64,000 nucleotides of DNA from Strongyloides papillosus (lineage: Eukaryota; Nematoda; Chromadorea; Rhabditida; Strongyloididae): contig SRSI01000001.1 in NCBI GenBank assembly GCA_005656395.1, positions 186,001 to 250,000 on the forward strand, written 5' to 3'. Each line of letters begins with the position of its first letter. The stretch's first letter is position 1. The notes beneath the pieces are model-generated. The model was given only the letters and a program-made list of their open reading frames with translations. It searched no databases and was not told where the DNA came from. Both the position numbers and the translations under genes were made by a program. This document shows positions 34,801 to 47,438 of this stretch, piece by piece.

Positions 34801-37404
34801 AACTCGGTATATTTATAAGAGATAATATCATATTGTTTTATTAATTAATCCCAAGCAATTATGTACTACTTTGTAATTGATATTTTGACCTAAACTATTA
34901 ATACAAACAAAATTTATTTAAGTATGTTTATAAATATCTTGGCTATAAGTTGTAACAGAAGTTTTTTTTGCCAAATCTACTTATTAATACAGATTATATC
35001 TTTACATAATTATGAAATGTTATATTTTTCTATACACTTTAGTGTATCATTTTACAGTTGACTAATAGTCTCCATCACATTCTTAATAAAATCAGATCAC
35101 TATCAATTAGTCAAAATATTAAAATAGAAATTTTTAATATTTGACTTTCCCTTTGATAAATTATCTCAATTTTATTTAATCATTTATTGGTAAATCATGA
35201 GCATTTTATTATTTATGGTTTTTATTCTAATCACTTAAATAACATTTATATATATACCACACAGTTTGTTAATGGTAATGTATCATAGCTTCTTATCAAA
35301 AAAAAAGAAATAAAAGAATATAAAAACTTTTCAGAACTATAAAAATTGATGATATTTATTTTTCTTCAAAATTTCTTGATTAGCAATTTTTTTCAAATAT
35401 AGTATGTTTTGAGAATGTGAAAAATAAACTTAAAAGAAATTTCTTTTTGTCAAATGAAAAAAGATAGATTATTATTTTAAATAATTAAAATACAACTGAA
35501 GTAAACATACAAATTTCAAATAAATATCTTTGACTTCTGTTTAAAAATACTCATTTTATTATCCTCTATATTTTTTATACCACCATTTTTAATTTATACT
35601 TAAAAACAAACAAACCAACTTATTGTATAGGAAATAAAAAAAAAGAATTACTTTACAATGTTATTAACACTCTTGTTCTTTTTAGTTATCAAATATTTTA
35701 CAATATATATTCTAATATTATAATAATATACCATTACATCTTATTGTACAATCATACAAAGTTTTCCTCAAAAATATTCCTGTTGTGGTGGAAAAAAATT
35801 TTTTAATATGATGAATAAAATTATGAATGATTAATCTTAAGAAATATGTGTACATATTTTTTTAACACTATTTTCGGATTAGCCATACAGAAATTTTTAT
35901 AACATAAAATGAGTCAAAAAAAAAGTTTTCTCAATAACATTTATCATTTTTATAACTTTAAAATAAAATTTAAGTAAAATATTTTAGTTGGAGGATGATA
36001 AAGTGTATTTGAATTGTACAGTGAATGTTATGGACATTATGTATTCTTAAATTAAATGACAAAAATTATTTTTATATAATAAATCAACTTCAATAACAAT
36101 AAAAGTATACTGTTAAGTGGATAATGAAAATGAATTTTGTTTTTTTTATCACACTGGTTGTTTTTCAATAATTTCTTTAACTAGAAAATCACTTTTTACA
36201 ATGGAATTTTGACATGGTATTTAACAATTTAAAGGACAATTAATTAAAAAAAGTAACTTTTTTTTCCAATCCACAGTATATATAATAAGATAGTAAAGTT
36301 TAAAAAATGAATGTTTACAGTCACTCAAAATAAATTAGTATTAATTAATTTTATTTATATAAAAGAAACATTGTCACATTTAACCATTAATATATTTAAA
36401 TGAAAAACCACGACAAATTGTTGTAAATGGAAAAAAACGATAACTTGTGTATTTTTTATATAACACACTTTCAAAAAAGTGATTGATAGTATTTTCAATG
36501 ATTTATGTTTTTTTTTCTAGAGGATATAATCAATATAAACTTTCTAATAAGATTACTTTAAGTATGAATATTGACTTTAGAAATGAGTAAATAATAAAAA
36601 AAGTTATTTATCTCAGAGATTTATCCAAAAAAACTTTCAATTATAATTAAACAATTTTAAAATTAATTTATTTCAATTATAACAATTTGTACACTACTTA
36701 AATATTCTTTCACTAACAATCTGTCGTCTAAAAAAGGTTCTTTTGATAATTAAATTAATTTATACTTTATATTATAATGTGCCACATAACTTTTGACATA
36801 ATATATGGATATAAATTTTTTGTAGTATTATAAAAAATTTAATAAATCACAAAGTGTTATAATTTATTTATAAAATCAAACCATAAAATTAAGTTTCCAT
36901 TGTAATATACTAATAATCATTTAATAAAGTTTCAAGGCAATATAAAAAATCATTTAAATAATTCATGACATCCAGTCAATTTTATTTTATTTATTAGATA
37001 ATAATATGTTAAGTTATTTTCAATAAAAACAGTATAATTAAATAAAAGTCAGTGGTGGTTTAGACATCTAAATTTTTATTTTACAATATATCTACATCGA
37101 AGTTACTAAAATCTAATTTTTTTGATTTATTATTTTATTATAGGTCTATTGTAACTTGTAGTTATGATATCATAGTTTGGTTGTTGGTGGTGTAATAAAA
37201 TTACCTATGGTTATCAATTAAAGGAAAGTTGTGTTACTTATTCAACAATAGTAATTATGCAAAAAGTTTCATTTCTCCCATTATTCTTATAAAATTTTAA
37301 ATAAAACAACTATTTTTTAAACTTTTATCATAGAATACATAAAACAATAAAATGTTCCAGTTAGAGATTAAACAAAATTATTATTTATATGAAAATATAT
37401 TTTT
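31833..37404. other. 5.5-kb AT-rich noncoding region
   Basis: I read through this region on both strands and saw no coding segment, RNA gene or clear repeat. It is made of A/T runs with few G/C words. It lies upstream of the minus-strand Asn/Ser-rich gene and could hold its regulatory DNA. Confidence 0.5.
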
Positions 37405-37539
37405 TTATTGATCTTCCTCAGAATGACCTTTCATTGAAATCCTAATTATCAGTGTAGTAGTTTCTTCAATATCGGAGTCTCCACGGAAACATGAACAATT
37501 TACAAAGTGTTTAACATTAGTTGCTGTTGAGTTTTTTAA
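37405..37539 (-). pseudogene. Short coding-like exon or gene relic
   Basis: After a good acceptor (AGGTTTCAG) the minus strand encodes 44 residues, including KHFVNCSCFRGDSDIEETTT and LIIRISMKGHSEEDQ, then TAA. Codon and base composition are clearly richer in G/C than the flanks. Upstream on the same strand (37540-37850) are broken coding-like pieces (SILERIQIKSSGNNVFFIKG) with stops and frame changes. It is either the last exon of a small gene or a decaying fragment squeezed against the ECM29 start. The family is not recognised; a resemblance to the extracellular beta-sandwich of integrin alpha chains is too weak to call. Confidence 0.4.
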
Positions 37540-37947
37540 CTGAAACCTATACTTTCTTTTTGTTTAAATATTATCACTTCCACCCTTTATGTAAATTTGC
37601 CTTTTATGAAAAAAACATTGTTACCACTGGATTTTATTTGTATTCGTTCAAGTATACTTGCACAAAAAAATTATTTACTCTATGAAGTTGTGTCCTTATC
37701 ACCTATTTCAAATATATCATACCAAAAAAAATGATGATAATTGTAAAAATCGTGTAAACAAATTGGAATATTGTATCTATAGAGGGATATCATTATTAAA
37801 ATTTACTGCTAATTTTCCTCATATCAGAAAAAAAAGTCGTTAGAAGAATTAAGGAACTTCAAACGTTATTATCGAAGATATTTTGATTTTAAAGAAAAAT
37901 TATATATATTTTTAGATTTCAGTTACTATTGTAACTATAATTGACAA

Positions 37948-40900
37948 ATGACTGCCCAAAAATGTAAGTTGATTTTAATTAATGAATCTTATAACTTTTT
38001 CAAGTGGATAACTATTTTTTCCGTCTTGCTTCAATCGAGGAAAAGGATCGTTTGGAAAAGTTTGTATTGGATAATCTTGTAGAGATCTTAAAATTTTTTG
38101 ATACATCTGACCCTGCTATCATCAAAAGTGTAAGAAACAAATTTTGATAAAAAGTTTATCTATTTTTCTAGGCTTCTGAATTGATAACTCATCTAAAAAA
38201 GAGAATAAGTTATGAAGGGAACATAAAATTACCAATTATTAAGTTATTAGAGTTATTAAAAGATCAAAAAAATCCATACATCAATAATTTATCACTGTTC
38301 TTTCTACGTACCACAATCAAAACAATTAATGAACCTAATGAAGCTATACAAATATTCCCTTATCTTTTTAATGCTATAATATCCCATAAATCAAATAGAA
38401 AATATTGTGATGAGTTGTTATTTTATTCTATTAAATTATTTCACACAATTTCAACACAGGTGAAACGAACTGAATATCCAAAATCAATAAAAGAATTAAT
38501 AGAGGGAAACATTACTTTGAAGAATGAACTTTTGACTTTTTTCCAACATTGTCTTGCATTTCCAAATGAATCAGATGAATTAGGGATTAAAAAGGTTAAA
38601 TTATTAGAAAGTGGGGAGAATGTATATCCACCATCAGGGTCAACGAATGGAATGTACTTAAAAATAGCTACATTCATTAAAACTTCTGGTGTAACAAATT
38701 TAGACCTCAAAATTGGAATTGTAAAAACTTTATCTTATCACGTATTTGAAGAAAAGGAAATATTTCATTTATTAATAATGGGAAAAGCTTACCAATCAGA
38801 TGTTGTTTCTAGTATAGCTGATTTAGCTTTAAAAACATTAGACGTTAAAAGTTGTTTAGAGGATAAAGGATGTGTTTCCAAATTATTTTCAATTTTCCTG
38901 GGTGACATGAGTCCCAAAACACCAGCAGAGAATCGTATGGGTGGTGGTACATATGAAATGAAAGTAATTATATTAACAAATTTATTACGATCAACAGTAG
39001 CTTCTATAAGTTTTCCGACAAATGTTTCTGTAGCTTTTGAATGCCTCTTTAAGGAGGGTGCTGATATCCCACAAAAATTACAGTTTCTTTCAATACAATT
39101 TTTAAAGAACATTATTGAAGGAGCACCAGATAGTTTTATTCCAAATTTCGGAAAAATATTTTTAATAAAACTTAAAAAATTAATAACTGAATGTTACTTT
39201 TCAAATGTTGTTGCAATTGCCTATCAATGTATGGGTACAATTGGAAGGAGAGTTCCAAATTTAATTGCAAATGACGTTCCTTTCATTCAAGATACTTTTG
39301 ATGCACTATCAACTGCTCCTTCTGATGTTGAATCAGCAATATCTGATTGCCTTCTTTCATGGCTTGAAATTATTAAAGAGAACTCAACTGATGTTAGTAT
39401 TAATTTAATTGAAGCTGTTGTAGGAGAGTATTTGACTCACAAGAATCCTATATGTGTTTTAACTTCTATAAAATACTTTAAAGTACTTCTTAAATTTCCA
39501 AAAGTTAATCTTAGATGGCAATTAATAAAGGCATATGGAACTGATAGATTAGAAATTAAAAATGAATGTCAAAGACTTTTAGTTATGTCTTTGGAGAATG
39601 TTAATGTCATACCAGATATAATCGAAGCAGTAGAATTCTTTTATGATAAAATTAAGAATATTGAGGTTAAAAAGCCTACTAATGAAGAGGAACGTTCAAA
39701 GAAACAGATCACTCCGGAGACGTATTTAATGACTATTAATTATATATTTGGACTGATTGCTTTATCTGAAACTAATGATGTTACTCAAAGCACATTATTT
39801 TTAAAAAATTCTGACCCAGCTGAGAAATTGGAATCCATTGTAATACCAATAAAAAATTTCTTCAAAAAGAATCATCAACAACTTTCTGAGAAAGATGGTT
39901 TTACAAAGTTATGGGAGATTGGCTTTAATGCTATAAATAAAGGGAATATGAATGATCTTCGCCTTCTCACAATTCTAGGAATAATTTTAGGATACGTTGA
40001 TGTAGAGAAATTAGATAAGAAATATGTCGAGAATTGTCAAGTTTTATTGAAGAATGGTGCATTAATGTCAAATAAACATAGTTTCAACAATATTTGTTCT
40101 TACATTTATACATTTTTCTTATCCCAAGATGACAAAAATAAGGTCTATCAAAGTACGCTAGATGAATTAAAGAATGGTAATTCCCCATCTGGTGGATATA
40201 ATTGGATATTGGTAAATTTAACATTATCTCTTGGAAAAAATGAGTATCTGAAAACATTAAATTACTTCATTGAAATACTTAGAACATGTTTAAAATCTCC
40301 ATCAATTCAATTAGAATCATGTTTTTGTGCATTAGCAGACCTTTTTAGATTGTATCCAACAATGAAAAATGATATTTTTACTGAAACTATCAAAGAAAAT
40401 GAAGAATTGTATGGGGAATTTGTGAAACTTTTGTCACCTGTTCCATCATCAATGAAAGATACGATAACTCATGTCTCTAAAGCTTCTGCAGTCAGGTGTC
40501 TAGGTTACCTATCAACATCAAATATGTCAACAAAAATAGTTGATGATTCCTTCAATGCATTAAAGGAGGTTGGAAAAGTTGCTGCTCAACCAGAATTACA
40601 ATTTACTGTTGGAGATTCATTGTTTGATTGGATTTTCGGGAATGTAGCACCATCACGTTCATATATTATTGATTGTAAGAATACCTTCAACACAGTGAAT
40701 CCAAATATTGAGGAGACAAGACGTCGTTTGATGAAAAAGTTTTTAAAAGATGTTATTGTTTTGGCAGGGAGTGATAAAAATCGTCATATGCGTGCTTCAT
40801 CCTACATTTGGCTAGCGATATTTTCTCAACTTATCACTGATGAAACTGCAAAAAGCCTTTTGAGTGATGTCAGAAATGAAGTAGAAAAATATTTATCCGT

Positions 40901-43517
40901 CATCCAACAATCTTTTATCAATGGTTTAAATGAAAACAATGATTTGGTTCAAGATGTTTGTTCCAAAGGACTTGGCCATATTTTTGGTATTGCTGGAAAA
41001 GAACAAAAAGATAAGTTACTCAATGAATTAACAGAATCACTATCTTCTGGAAAAATTTCAACAATCAAAGTAGAGGATGACGAACCAATATTTGAAAATA
41101 ATGCTTTAGGAAAAGCTCCAGATGGTAGTAGTTTAACGACATACAAAGAAATTTGTTCATTAGCCACTGATATGAATCAACCTGATTTAGTATATAAATT
41201 TATGGCTCTAGCTTCACACAATGCTTTATGGAATTCAAGGAAAGGTGCAGCATTTGGTGTTTCAGCTATCTTAGATCAATTAGGTGATAATGCATTAAAT
41301 GCCTTAGGAGGTTTAGTTCCAAAACTTTATCGTTATACATATGATCCAGATCCAAAAGTTCAATTATCTATGAAATCTATTTGGAGAGCTTTAACATCTA
41401 ATCAACAGGGTATTATTGATAAATATGCTTATAGTATTCTTAAAGAAATAATTCCATCATTAACACATAAAGAATGGAGGATAAGGGAATCTTCATGTTT
41501 TGCTCTTGGAGATTTATTGGCATCACATTGTACACCTGAGATGTATGATGAATTTGGTGTTCTTCTTAATATATTATTAAGAGTTCAAGATGATATTAAG
41601 GAATCAGTTAGAGTATCTGCTGAAAGATGTCTAAAGCAATACAAAAGAGCTGTCATTAAAGCAAGTGCTAAGAAGGAGGGTACTAAAATTATTTCAGCAG
41701 TTTTACCAGTACTTATTGATCAAGGTATGCAATCAACTGTTAAAGCAAATCGTGGATTTTCTTTATCAATGGTAATGGAAATGACAAAAGAAATTAAAGA
41801 TAAATTAATACCCTATCTCCCAATAGTTATGTCATGCCTTCTTGATGCTATGAGTGAAACAGAACCTTCAGTTATTAATTATATAGCAACAAGAAGTAGT
41901 GCTGATGAATTAGAAGTCCTAGATAATGTTAGAGCTAGTACAGCTAGAACATCACCTATGATGTCGGCGTTACATGATTGTATACCAATGATTGATGAAG
42001 AAATTATAATTAATATTTACCCATTGTTAATTGATCGTATGAAAAATTCCATTGGTTTTGTAACAAGAAGTGCTGTTTGTAATGTTTTGGTTAATTTATC
42101 ACTAAGAAGTTCAGTATGCTTTGTTAAGAATAAAAGCTTAACCGATAAATTAATTAATTCTCTTGCAATTGCTGGATTAAATGATAGGAATCCTACAATT
42201 AGAAGTGAATTTGGACAGGCAATCTCATACCTTTTGAAGTACTCATCAGAGTCCCAATGTTTGAAGATTATTAATGATTATATTAAAACACCTCTGAAAC
42301 GTCATGGTGAAACAGAAGATCATGATGAAGGTAAATTAAAAAGTGTTGGCCAATTATTAAAAAATATTAATGAACACAGTAGTGAAGAATTAAAACCTCA
42401 TTTACCAAATATTGTTCCATACGTATTCTTAATTATATGCAAAGAATACCCTAAAGAAGACTTGGAAGGAAAGAAAATTAAAGAATTCTGGTTATCAGTA
42501 TGGGAAGAACTAGTAGCAACAACTGATTTAGCATGTAAAACATATTTCAAAGATATTCTTGTAGTTGCACTGGAAACATTAAAAACAAGTTCCGTATGGA
42601 GTGTTAAAGCATGTGGTGCTATAATGTTAGCCAAAGTCGTTGATGTTATACAAGATAAGTTAGATGTTTCCGCTGCTGGAGAGTTATTTGAAACGATAAC
42701 ATTGCTTTTTTCTGGACGTATATGGGAAGGAAAGATTAAAATTTTCGAACCCTTAATTGGAATCATTCAAAATAAAGGTGAAGATTTAAAAAGATTTTGG
42801 AGTGAGGAAAAAATTTTACAACAATTTGAATTAATTTGGAAAGAGTGTAATAAAAAAAATAAACTTTACAAAGTAAAAGCCATTGAATTATGTGGTATGT
42901 ATGCTGAGAAATTAAATTATGAAGATTGTGCTGAGAAGTTAATTAATTATATTGATGAACTTTTTAACACAAAAGATGAGAATTCAAGTGATGATGAGAC
43001 AACAGAAGATAAAAGAAAGAAATATGATGAAAATATTAACTTTTTAACGCAACTATTTGTTGGTTTATCTCATTCCCTTTGTGTAGTTTCAGGAGATGTT
43101 CTATTAAAAGGAGTTTCAATTTTTATTACAGCTTTCCATAGTTCAACAACATACATTAAAACTAAACAAAGTGCTCTAAATAATTTATGTTATTTTTTGT
43201 TACATAGAAATATAGGATATTCTGGTGCCTTAGATGTAACGAGGATTTTTATAGAAATTTCTAAATTATCAGATGAAGATAATGGTGGTAATATAACAGA
43301 ATCATTTTCTTCAGATTTACGTCGTGCAATGTGTGCTTTATTTGACGGTAAAATGTTATATATTGATAAGAATAATGAAGATGTAAAAACTTGGAAAGAA
43401 AATATATTGACGAATAAAAAGATGACAAGAGAATTTACAGGACAAAAAATAGAAAGAACATTAAAAAATATCGATGAATGGGAGGATATTCCAAGCAATG
43501 CTCTTAAACTATTGTAA
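37948..43517 (+). CDS. ECM29: Proteasome adaptor and scaffold ECM29
   Basis: Three exons, 37948-37963, 38005-38129 and 38172-43517 (introns 41 and 42 nt), give 1828 residues, close to the usual 1840-1870 for the family. The first two exons add MTAQKLDNYFFRLASIEEKD, matching the conserved N-terminus. The protein is HEAT-repeat throughout. Highly conserved stretches are KLYRYTYDPDPKVQLSMKSI, HKEWRIRESSCFALGDLLAS, LLRVQDDIKESVRVSAERCL and the region DQGMQSTVKANRGFS. ECM29 tethers the 26S proteasome regulatory and core particles and links proteasomes to membranes and motors. The C-terminal part is convergent with BCL7. Confidence 0.93.
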
Positions 43518-43938
43518 TATACTTTTAATTATTAGGTTAAACTACCGTTATATTTGTTTTACTGAATAGATTTAATGATTTTCATACAAAATATACTTTT
43601 TTTAATTTGGCAAATAATTGAAATTTCATTCAGAAATGTGGTATGAAAAAGCATTCTTAATCTACGACATCATGTATTATATTTTTCTACTATTTAAATA
43701 ATAAAAGATGTATAACAACATTCTTCCTAAAAAGTCATTTCACAAATTTTTTATTAAATTTATTCACAATTATAAAAAATAAAAATTGTAAAAACAATAC
43801 AAATTCATATATTAAAAAAATAATAATTAAGTGATGTTCAGGAGAGCAAAAAATTTTGAGTTTCACATTATGTTTTAGGAACCTTTTTTTAAAACAAGCC
43901 ATGTTCGTTGCTTTAATAATAAATTAGAAGTGTATTAA
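43518..43938. other. Convergent 3' intergenic region
   Basis: AT-rich DNA between the stops of ECM29 and BCL7. It contains AATAAA-like words (near 43700 and 43915) that can serve as poly(A) signals. No gene seen. Confidence 0.6.
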
Positions 43939-44421
43939 CTATCCAGTCTTTTCCTTCTTTGCTGGTGGTTCACTAGAATCCTCCTTTATACCTTTCTCTT
44001 CTGCTCTTAGCGATGAAAAATCTGTACTTCCTGTTGTTGAACCATTTGAAACATGTCTGTAATTAATACGATCAAATGTTTGATTTGAATCACTGTCATA
44101 ATTAGACTCTAAGAAGCCTGTATTTGAATCTTCATTAATAGTTTGGAATGTCTTGCTGTTTGTACCACCCATGGAATTTTCAACTGATGGTGGGGCGTTA
44201 CTGTCTTCAGTATCTTGTGTTGATGTCTTCACAATACTTTTAACTGTAGTGAACGAAGATGGTCCTGATACAGGCACCCATTTATATACAGATATAGATG
44301 AATCCTTATAATTTATCCATTTTTTCTCCCATTTTCTCACTCTATCAATAGCATTAATAACTTTCTTTAGTTCATCTTTTGCCCTATTTCTAGTTTCAGC
44401 TCTTTGATTACGATTAAACAT
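43939..44421 (-). CDS. bcl-7: BCL7-family SWI/SNF subunit
   Basis: A single exon of 160 residues. The first 52 residues are the BCL7 domain: RAETRNRAKDELKKVINAID, then RVRKWEKKWINYKDSSISVY and KWVPV. The rest is Ser/Thr/Asn-rich and disordered, ending in a basic PPAKKEKTG. BCL7 proteins are accessory subunits of BAF/PBAF chromatin-remodelling complexes and bind the nucleosome acidic patch region. The ATG lies 25 bases after an acceptor (TATTTTTAG), as expected for a trans-spliced message. Confidence 0.95.
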   Translation of the reverse strand: MFNRNQRAETRNRAKDELKKVINAIDRVRKWEKKWINYKDSSISVYKWVPVSGPSSFTTVKSIVKTSTQDTEDSNAPPSVENSMGGTNSKTFQTINEDSNTGFLESNYDSDSNQTFDRINYRHVSNGSTTGSTDFSSLRAEEKGIKEDSSEPPAKKEKTG

Positions 44422-45754
44422 TTGTTAAGTAGAAAGGTAATATCTAAAAATATATATTAATCAAGTTGTAAAAAAATATAAACAAATACTAGAGATATGT
44501 ACATATTACAGGAATATAACGAAATATTCTGTCAGAGAAAGCGAAAGTGCAAAAAAAAAACTGATTAAATAATGTAGAAAAATAATTTAGTGATAATATA
44601 CTTATCTTGAAATCTAATGTAAATAAATAATGTTATAAAAATGCCACTCATTTTTATTTTAAAGGTGCCATCTAACTTTCGTTGTAAAAGCATTCGATTA
44701 ACTTAAGAACATACTTCACTCCACTTTCTTTTAAAGAGTAAATGTGTTTTGTATTCAGGATGTTATGTTTACTCACCAATAATTTTACTTTATTTTTTCA
44801 TTTGCGAAAAATCGGGATGATTTTCCATGTGTAAATTTCTGTCTACAATTAAATAAAAATTAATAATCAGAATATTTGAAAAAATCAATATTTTGTTATG
44901 CAAAAAATAAATTATTTGATTTTAATAGAAAAAATGCTAATAACGTACCTGGATATCATTACAGTATAAAATCATTAAATGAATTTTTGTTAAAAATGTT
45001 TAAAAACATTCGTATACCGGTTGTACCAAACTTGGACCGTTAATTTTGTACTCTAACTCATTAACCACTACACTATTGGCGAAAGCCGAGCCGGGAAAAT
45101 GCTACCGTACTTATATTAACCTTTTTTCCATAGTAAATTATCGTTCTAATTAACTAATAAAGCTATTTATGACCCAAAAATTACTCTTACATTGTTAAAA
45201 CAAAGTTAAACTTATTAAATCTCAGATTTTCTAACTATTTCTTATCATTTTATATTTTATTTACCTATTTGTCTTTGAAATAAGGTTAAAAAATATTAAA
45301 AATTACATTTAATGTTTTAGCTATTCTATCAACTAAACATCTAGTAAATTTCTATGATGTATTAAATTCATTCAAGTTTTTAAGAATTTTTAATTAATCT
45401 AAACTTTTACTACTATTCTATAAGGAAAATTGGAGAAACACGACTTAGTATGACAATGTAATACTATTTTATAATCTCTCTGCAATTTGAGGATCAATCA
45501 AATGTATTTTGGAGTAAACTATTCAAGTTATTTAATCTTATCTTACAGTTTAAGTTAGTTAGCATAATTAAGATCATTTCTAATTACGGTATATTTTTAT
45601 ATTAAAATTGATTTATATTGTAATGATAATTTTGTTTAAACAACTTTATATTAATTATATATAAAGTCAATGTAAACCTTGAGCACATATTGATTAATTT
45701 TGAGTAGTATTTAAAATTTTCTATTATTTTTTTAGATTTTAATTGTAAAAGAAA
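44422..45754. other. Intergenic region with a tRNA-like relic
   Basis: AT-rich apart from a G/C-richer island at about 45010-45105, which contains the tRNA-like segment described separately. A T-rich acceptor (TTTTTTTAG, ending 45736) precedes the next gene. No coding segment seen. Confidence 0.55.
45015..45090 (-). ncRNA. tRNA-like or Pol III promoter-like relic
   Basis: Reading the minus strand, TAGTGTAGTGGTTA resembles an internal A box with the D-arm of Asp/Glu-type tRNAs. GGTCCAAGTTT, 38 bases on, resembles a B box (consensus GGTTCGANTCC). I could not fold a good acceptor stem (only TTCG/CGAA pairs), so this is not a functional tRNA. It could be a decayed tRNA or the head of a tRNA-derived SINE. 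Confidence 0.25.
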
Positions 45755-46429
45755 ATGAACAGAAATCAAAGGAAAAGAAGAAATGAGACTCATAATGTTA
45801 GGACATTGGATATGTACAGTGTTGCTGGATATCTTTCAAACCGTTATAAATACAGGCCATCGTTGTTTAATGATGACAATTCTTCTGAATCAACTTCGTC
45901 TAGTGGCCAAGGAAACAGAAATAATGATCACTCAGAATCTGACGAAATAAATGAATATCGTGTAGAAGTACAGAAAGACGTTATTAGATTCAATTCATTT
46001 CCAGAAGAATTTTTTAATTTACCAATAAAATTGTTAGAATATTTATTTCCATCTGAATTTCGTAGAAAAGTAAATGTAGAAAAATGGGCTTATTTCTTAT
46101 TGGATTGGTTAGATTATCAAATAACAGTCATTAAAAACCCATCAGAAGATGTTATTGTGGATTTTATTAACACAATTAATTTGGATAATTTAGACAGTGC
46201 GTTTATACAAGAAAATATTTTTGGAAATAAACATATTAATCGTTCTGAAAGTGGTATAGTTAAATTATTTTTTAAATTGGATGGTAAAATTAAATCGTTG
46301 TATGGTAATGGCGAAACTGACAGCGATAATGTGCAATTATCTTTTGAAAACGACTTAAATTCATCTGAAGATGACAGTAGTAGTTCTAAACTTACAGATG
46401 AATCACCTGAATCTGAATTTTCTTTTTGA
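45755..46429 (+). CDS. Unrecognised acidic protein
   Basis: A single exon of 224 residues starting 19 bases after a TTTTTTTAG acceptor. The N-terminus is strongly basic (MNRNQRKRRNETHNVR), followed by a conserved-looking VAGYLSNRYKYRPSLF. A Ser/Asn/Asp linker leads to a folded-looking core (about residues 75-185: LPIKLLEYLFPSEFRRKVNV, EKWAYFLLDWLDYQI). The C-terminus is Ser/Asp/Glu-rich. No signal peptide or membrane segment. I do not recognise the family. A basic start plus an acidic tail is common in nuclear proteins, but this is only a hint. It is the last host-like gene before the repeat-rich part of the window. Confidence 0.6.
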   Translation: MNRNQRKRRNETHNVRTLDMYSVAGYLSNRYKYRPSLFNDDNSSESTSSSGQGNRNNDHSESDEINEYRVEVQKDVIRFNSFPEEFFNLPIKLLEYLFPSEFRRKVNVEKWAYFLLDWLDYQITVIKNPSEDVIVDFINTINLDNLDSAFIQENIFGNKHINRSESGIVKLFFKLDGKIKSLYGNGETDSDNVQLSFENDLNSSEDDSSSSKLTDESPESEFSF

Positions 46430-47438
46430 GCTTAGTAATCATAAATTTTTTGGTGTTTAAAATAACAATAATGGTTTTTCAACTATATTTTCGATATGGA
46501 ATAATATTAATTATAGTATTTTAAGTTCAAAACAATTTTATTTTCTTTGCACAGTTTTGATTGTGTTGTTGAAAACAAAAAAAAATTAGAAAAGTATGAT
46601 TATTTAGTGGTTGTGGTTATCGAAATATAAATGATGATTTTTATACATAATGAATTATTAATTTAATTTAGTCAGTGGAATGTGTAGTATATATGGTAAT
46701 GTAATATCAGCAAAATTGTGCTTGAAAATAATATTTTAGAAATCTATATTGATTACTTTGGTAGAAAAATATTTGCAAAATTAAAAATGAGTTCATAATA
46801 GTGTTAGATAAATAATTAGTGTATATAAATAGTCATTTATATGAATTTTATTTAGAATTTGCAGAAACGTTTTTCTTATTATTGAATTTTTTATATTCTT
46901 TTAAACAATGTTTTACATTTATTTTTTAATTGTAGAGTATGTTTACTTAAACAGAGTTTCATATTTAATGTGTTTAAAAGTAAAATATGATTTAAATATT
47001 TTCGTCTTCAGATCATTTGTTATTTTACCGTGTGCCTCTTGGAGTTATAATGTTAGATATAAGGGTTGAGAAAAACTGAAAATTGTCATTTTATTTTTCA
47101 TGACACTATAATGTAATGCTTTTCACTGGTAGTAATCAAATTTTATTTCAGGTAGTTAGTGATACTACAGTGCTATTCCATTGTTTATTATAATTAGTGA
47201 TAATTAATTTGTGTAATTCGTAAGTAGAATCTTTCCCTTATATTATAACTCTTACAGGTGGCCACGTTTTACATCCGTCTTATTGTACTGTTATTTGTAT
47301 TTCTCTGTAAAGTATAGTCCACTAGTAAATTATAATCTTATAAATTTTTACTTAAGATTTATTCATTTTTAGACTTATGTAATACAAATTCTATAAAGTA
47401 TAATTTTCGGAGTTTATGAAAAATAGAAGACCAAATTA
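46430..47438. other. Noncoding AT-rich DNA
   Basis: No coding segment seen. The first few hundred bases may be the 3' untranslated region of the acidic-protein gene; the rest leads into the repeat compartment. Confidence 0.5.

Noticed and set aside
37658..37843. 61-codon + strand frame just before ECM29
   Set aside because: No acceptor, no conserved motif, and its codons mirror coding-like DNA on the opposite strand.
37948..43517. First impression that the large HEAT-repeat gene is GCN1
   Set aside because: The length (1828 residues, not about 2600) and the specific motifs HKEWRIRESSCFALGDLLAS and LLRVQDDIKESVRVSAERCL match ECM29. The restored first exons also match the ECM29 N-terminus.
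45010..45095. Functional tRNA gene
   Set aside because: Internal promoter-like boxes are present but no acceptor or T stem forms. Kept only as a relic.
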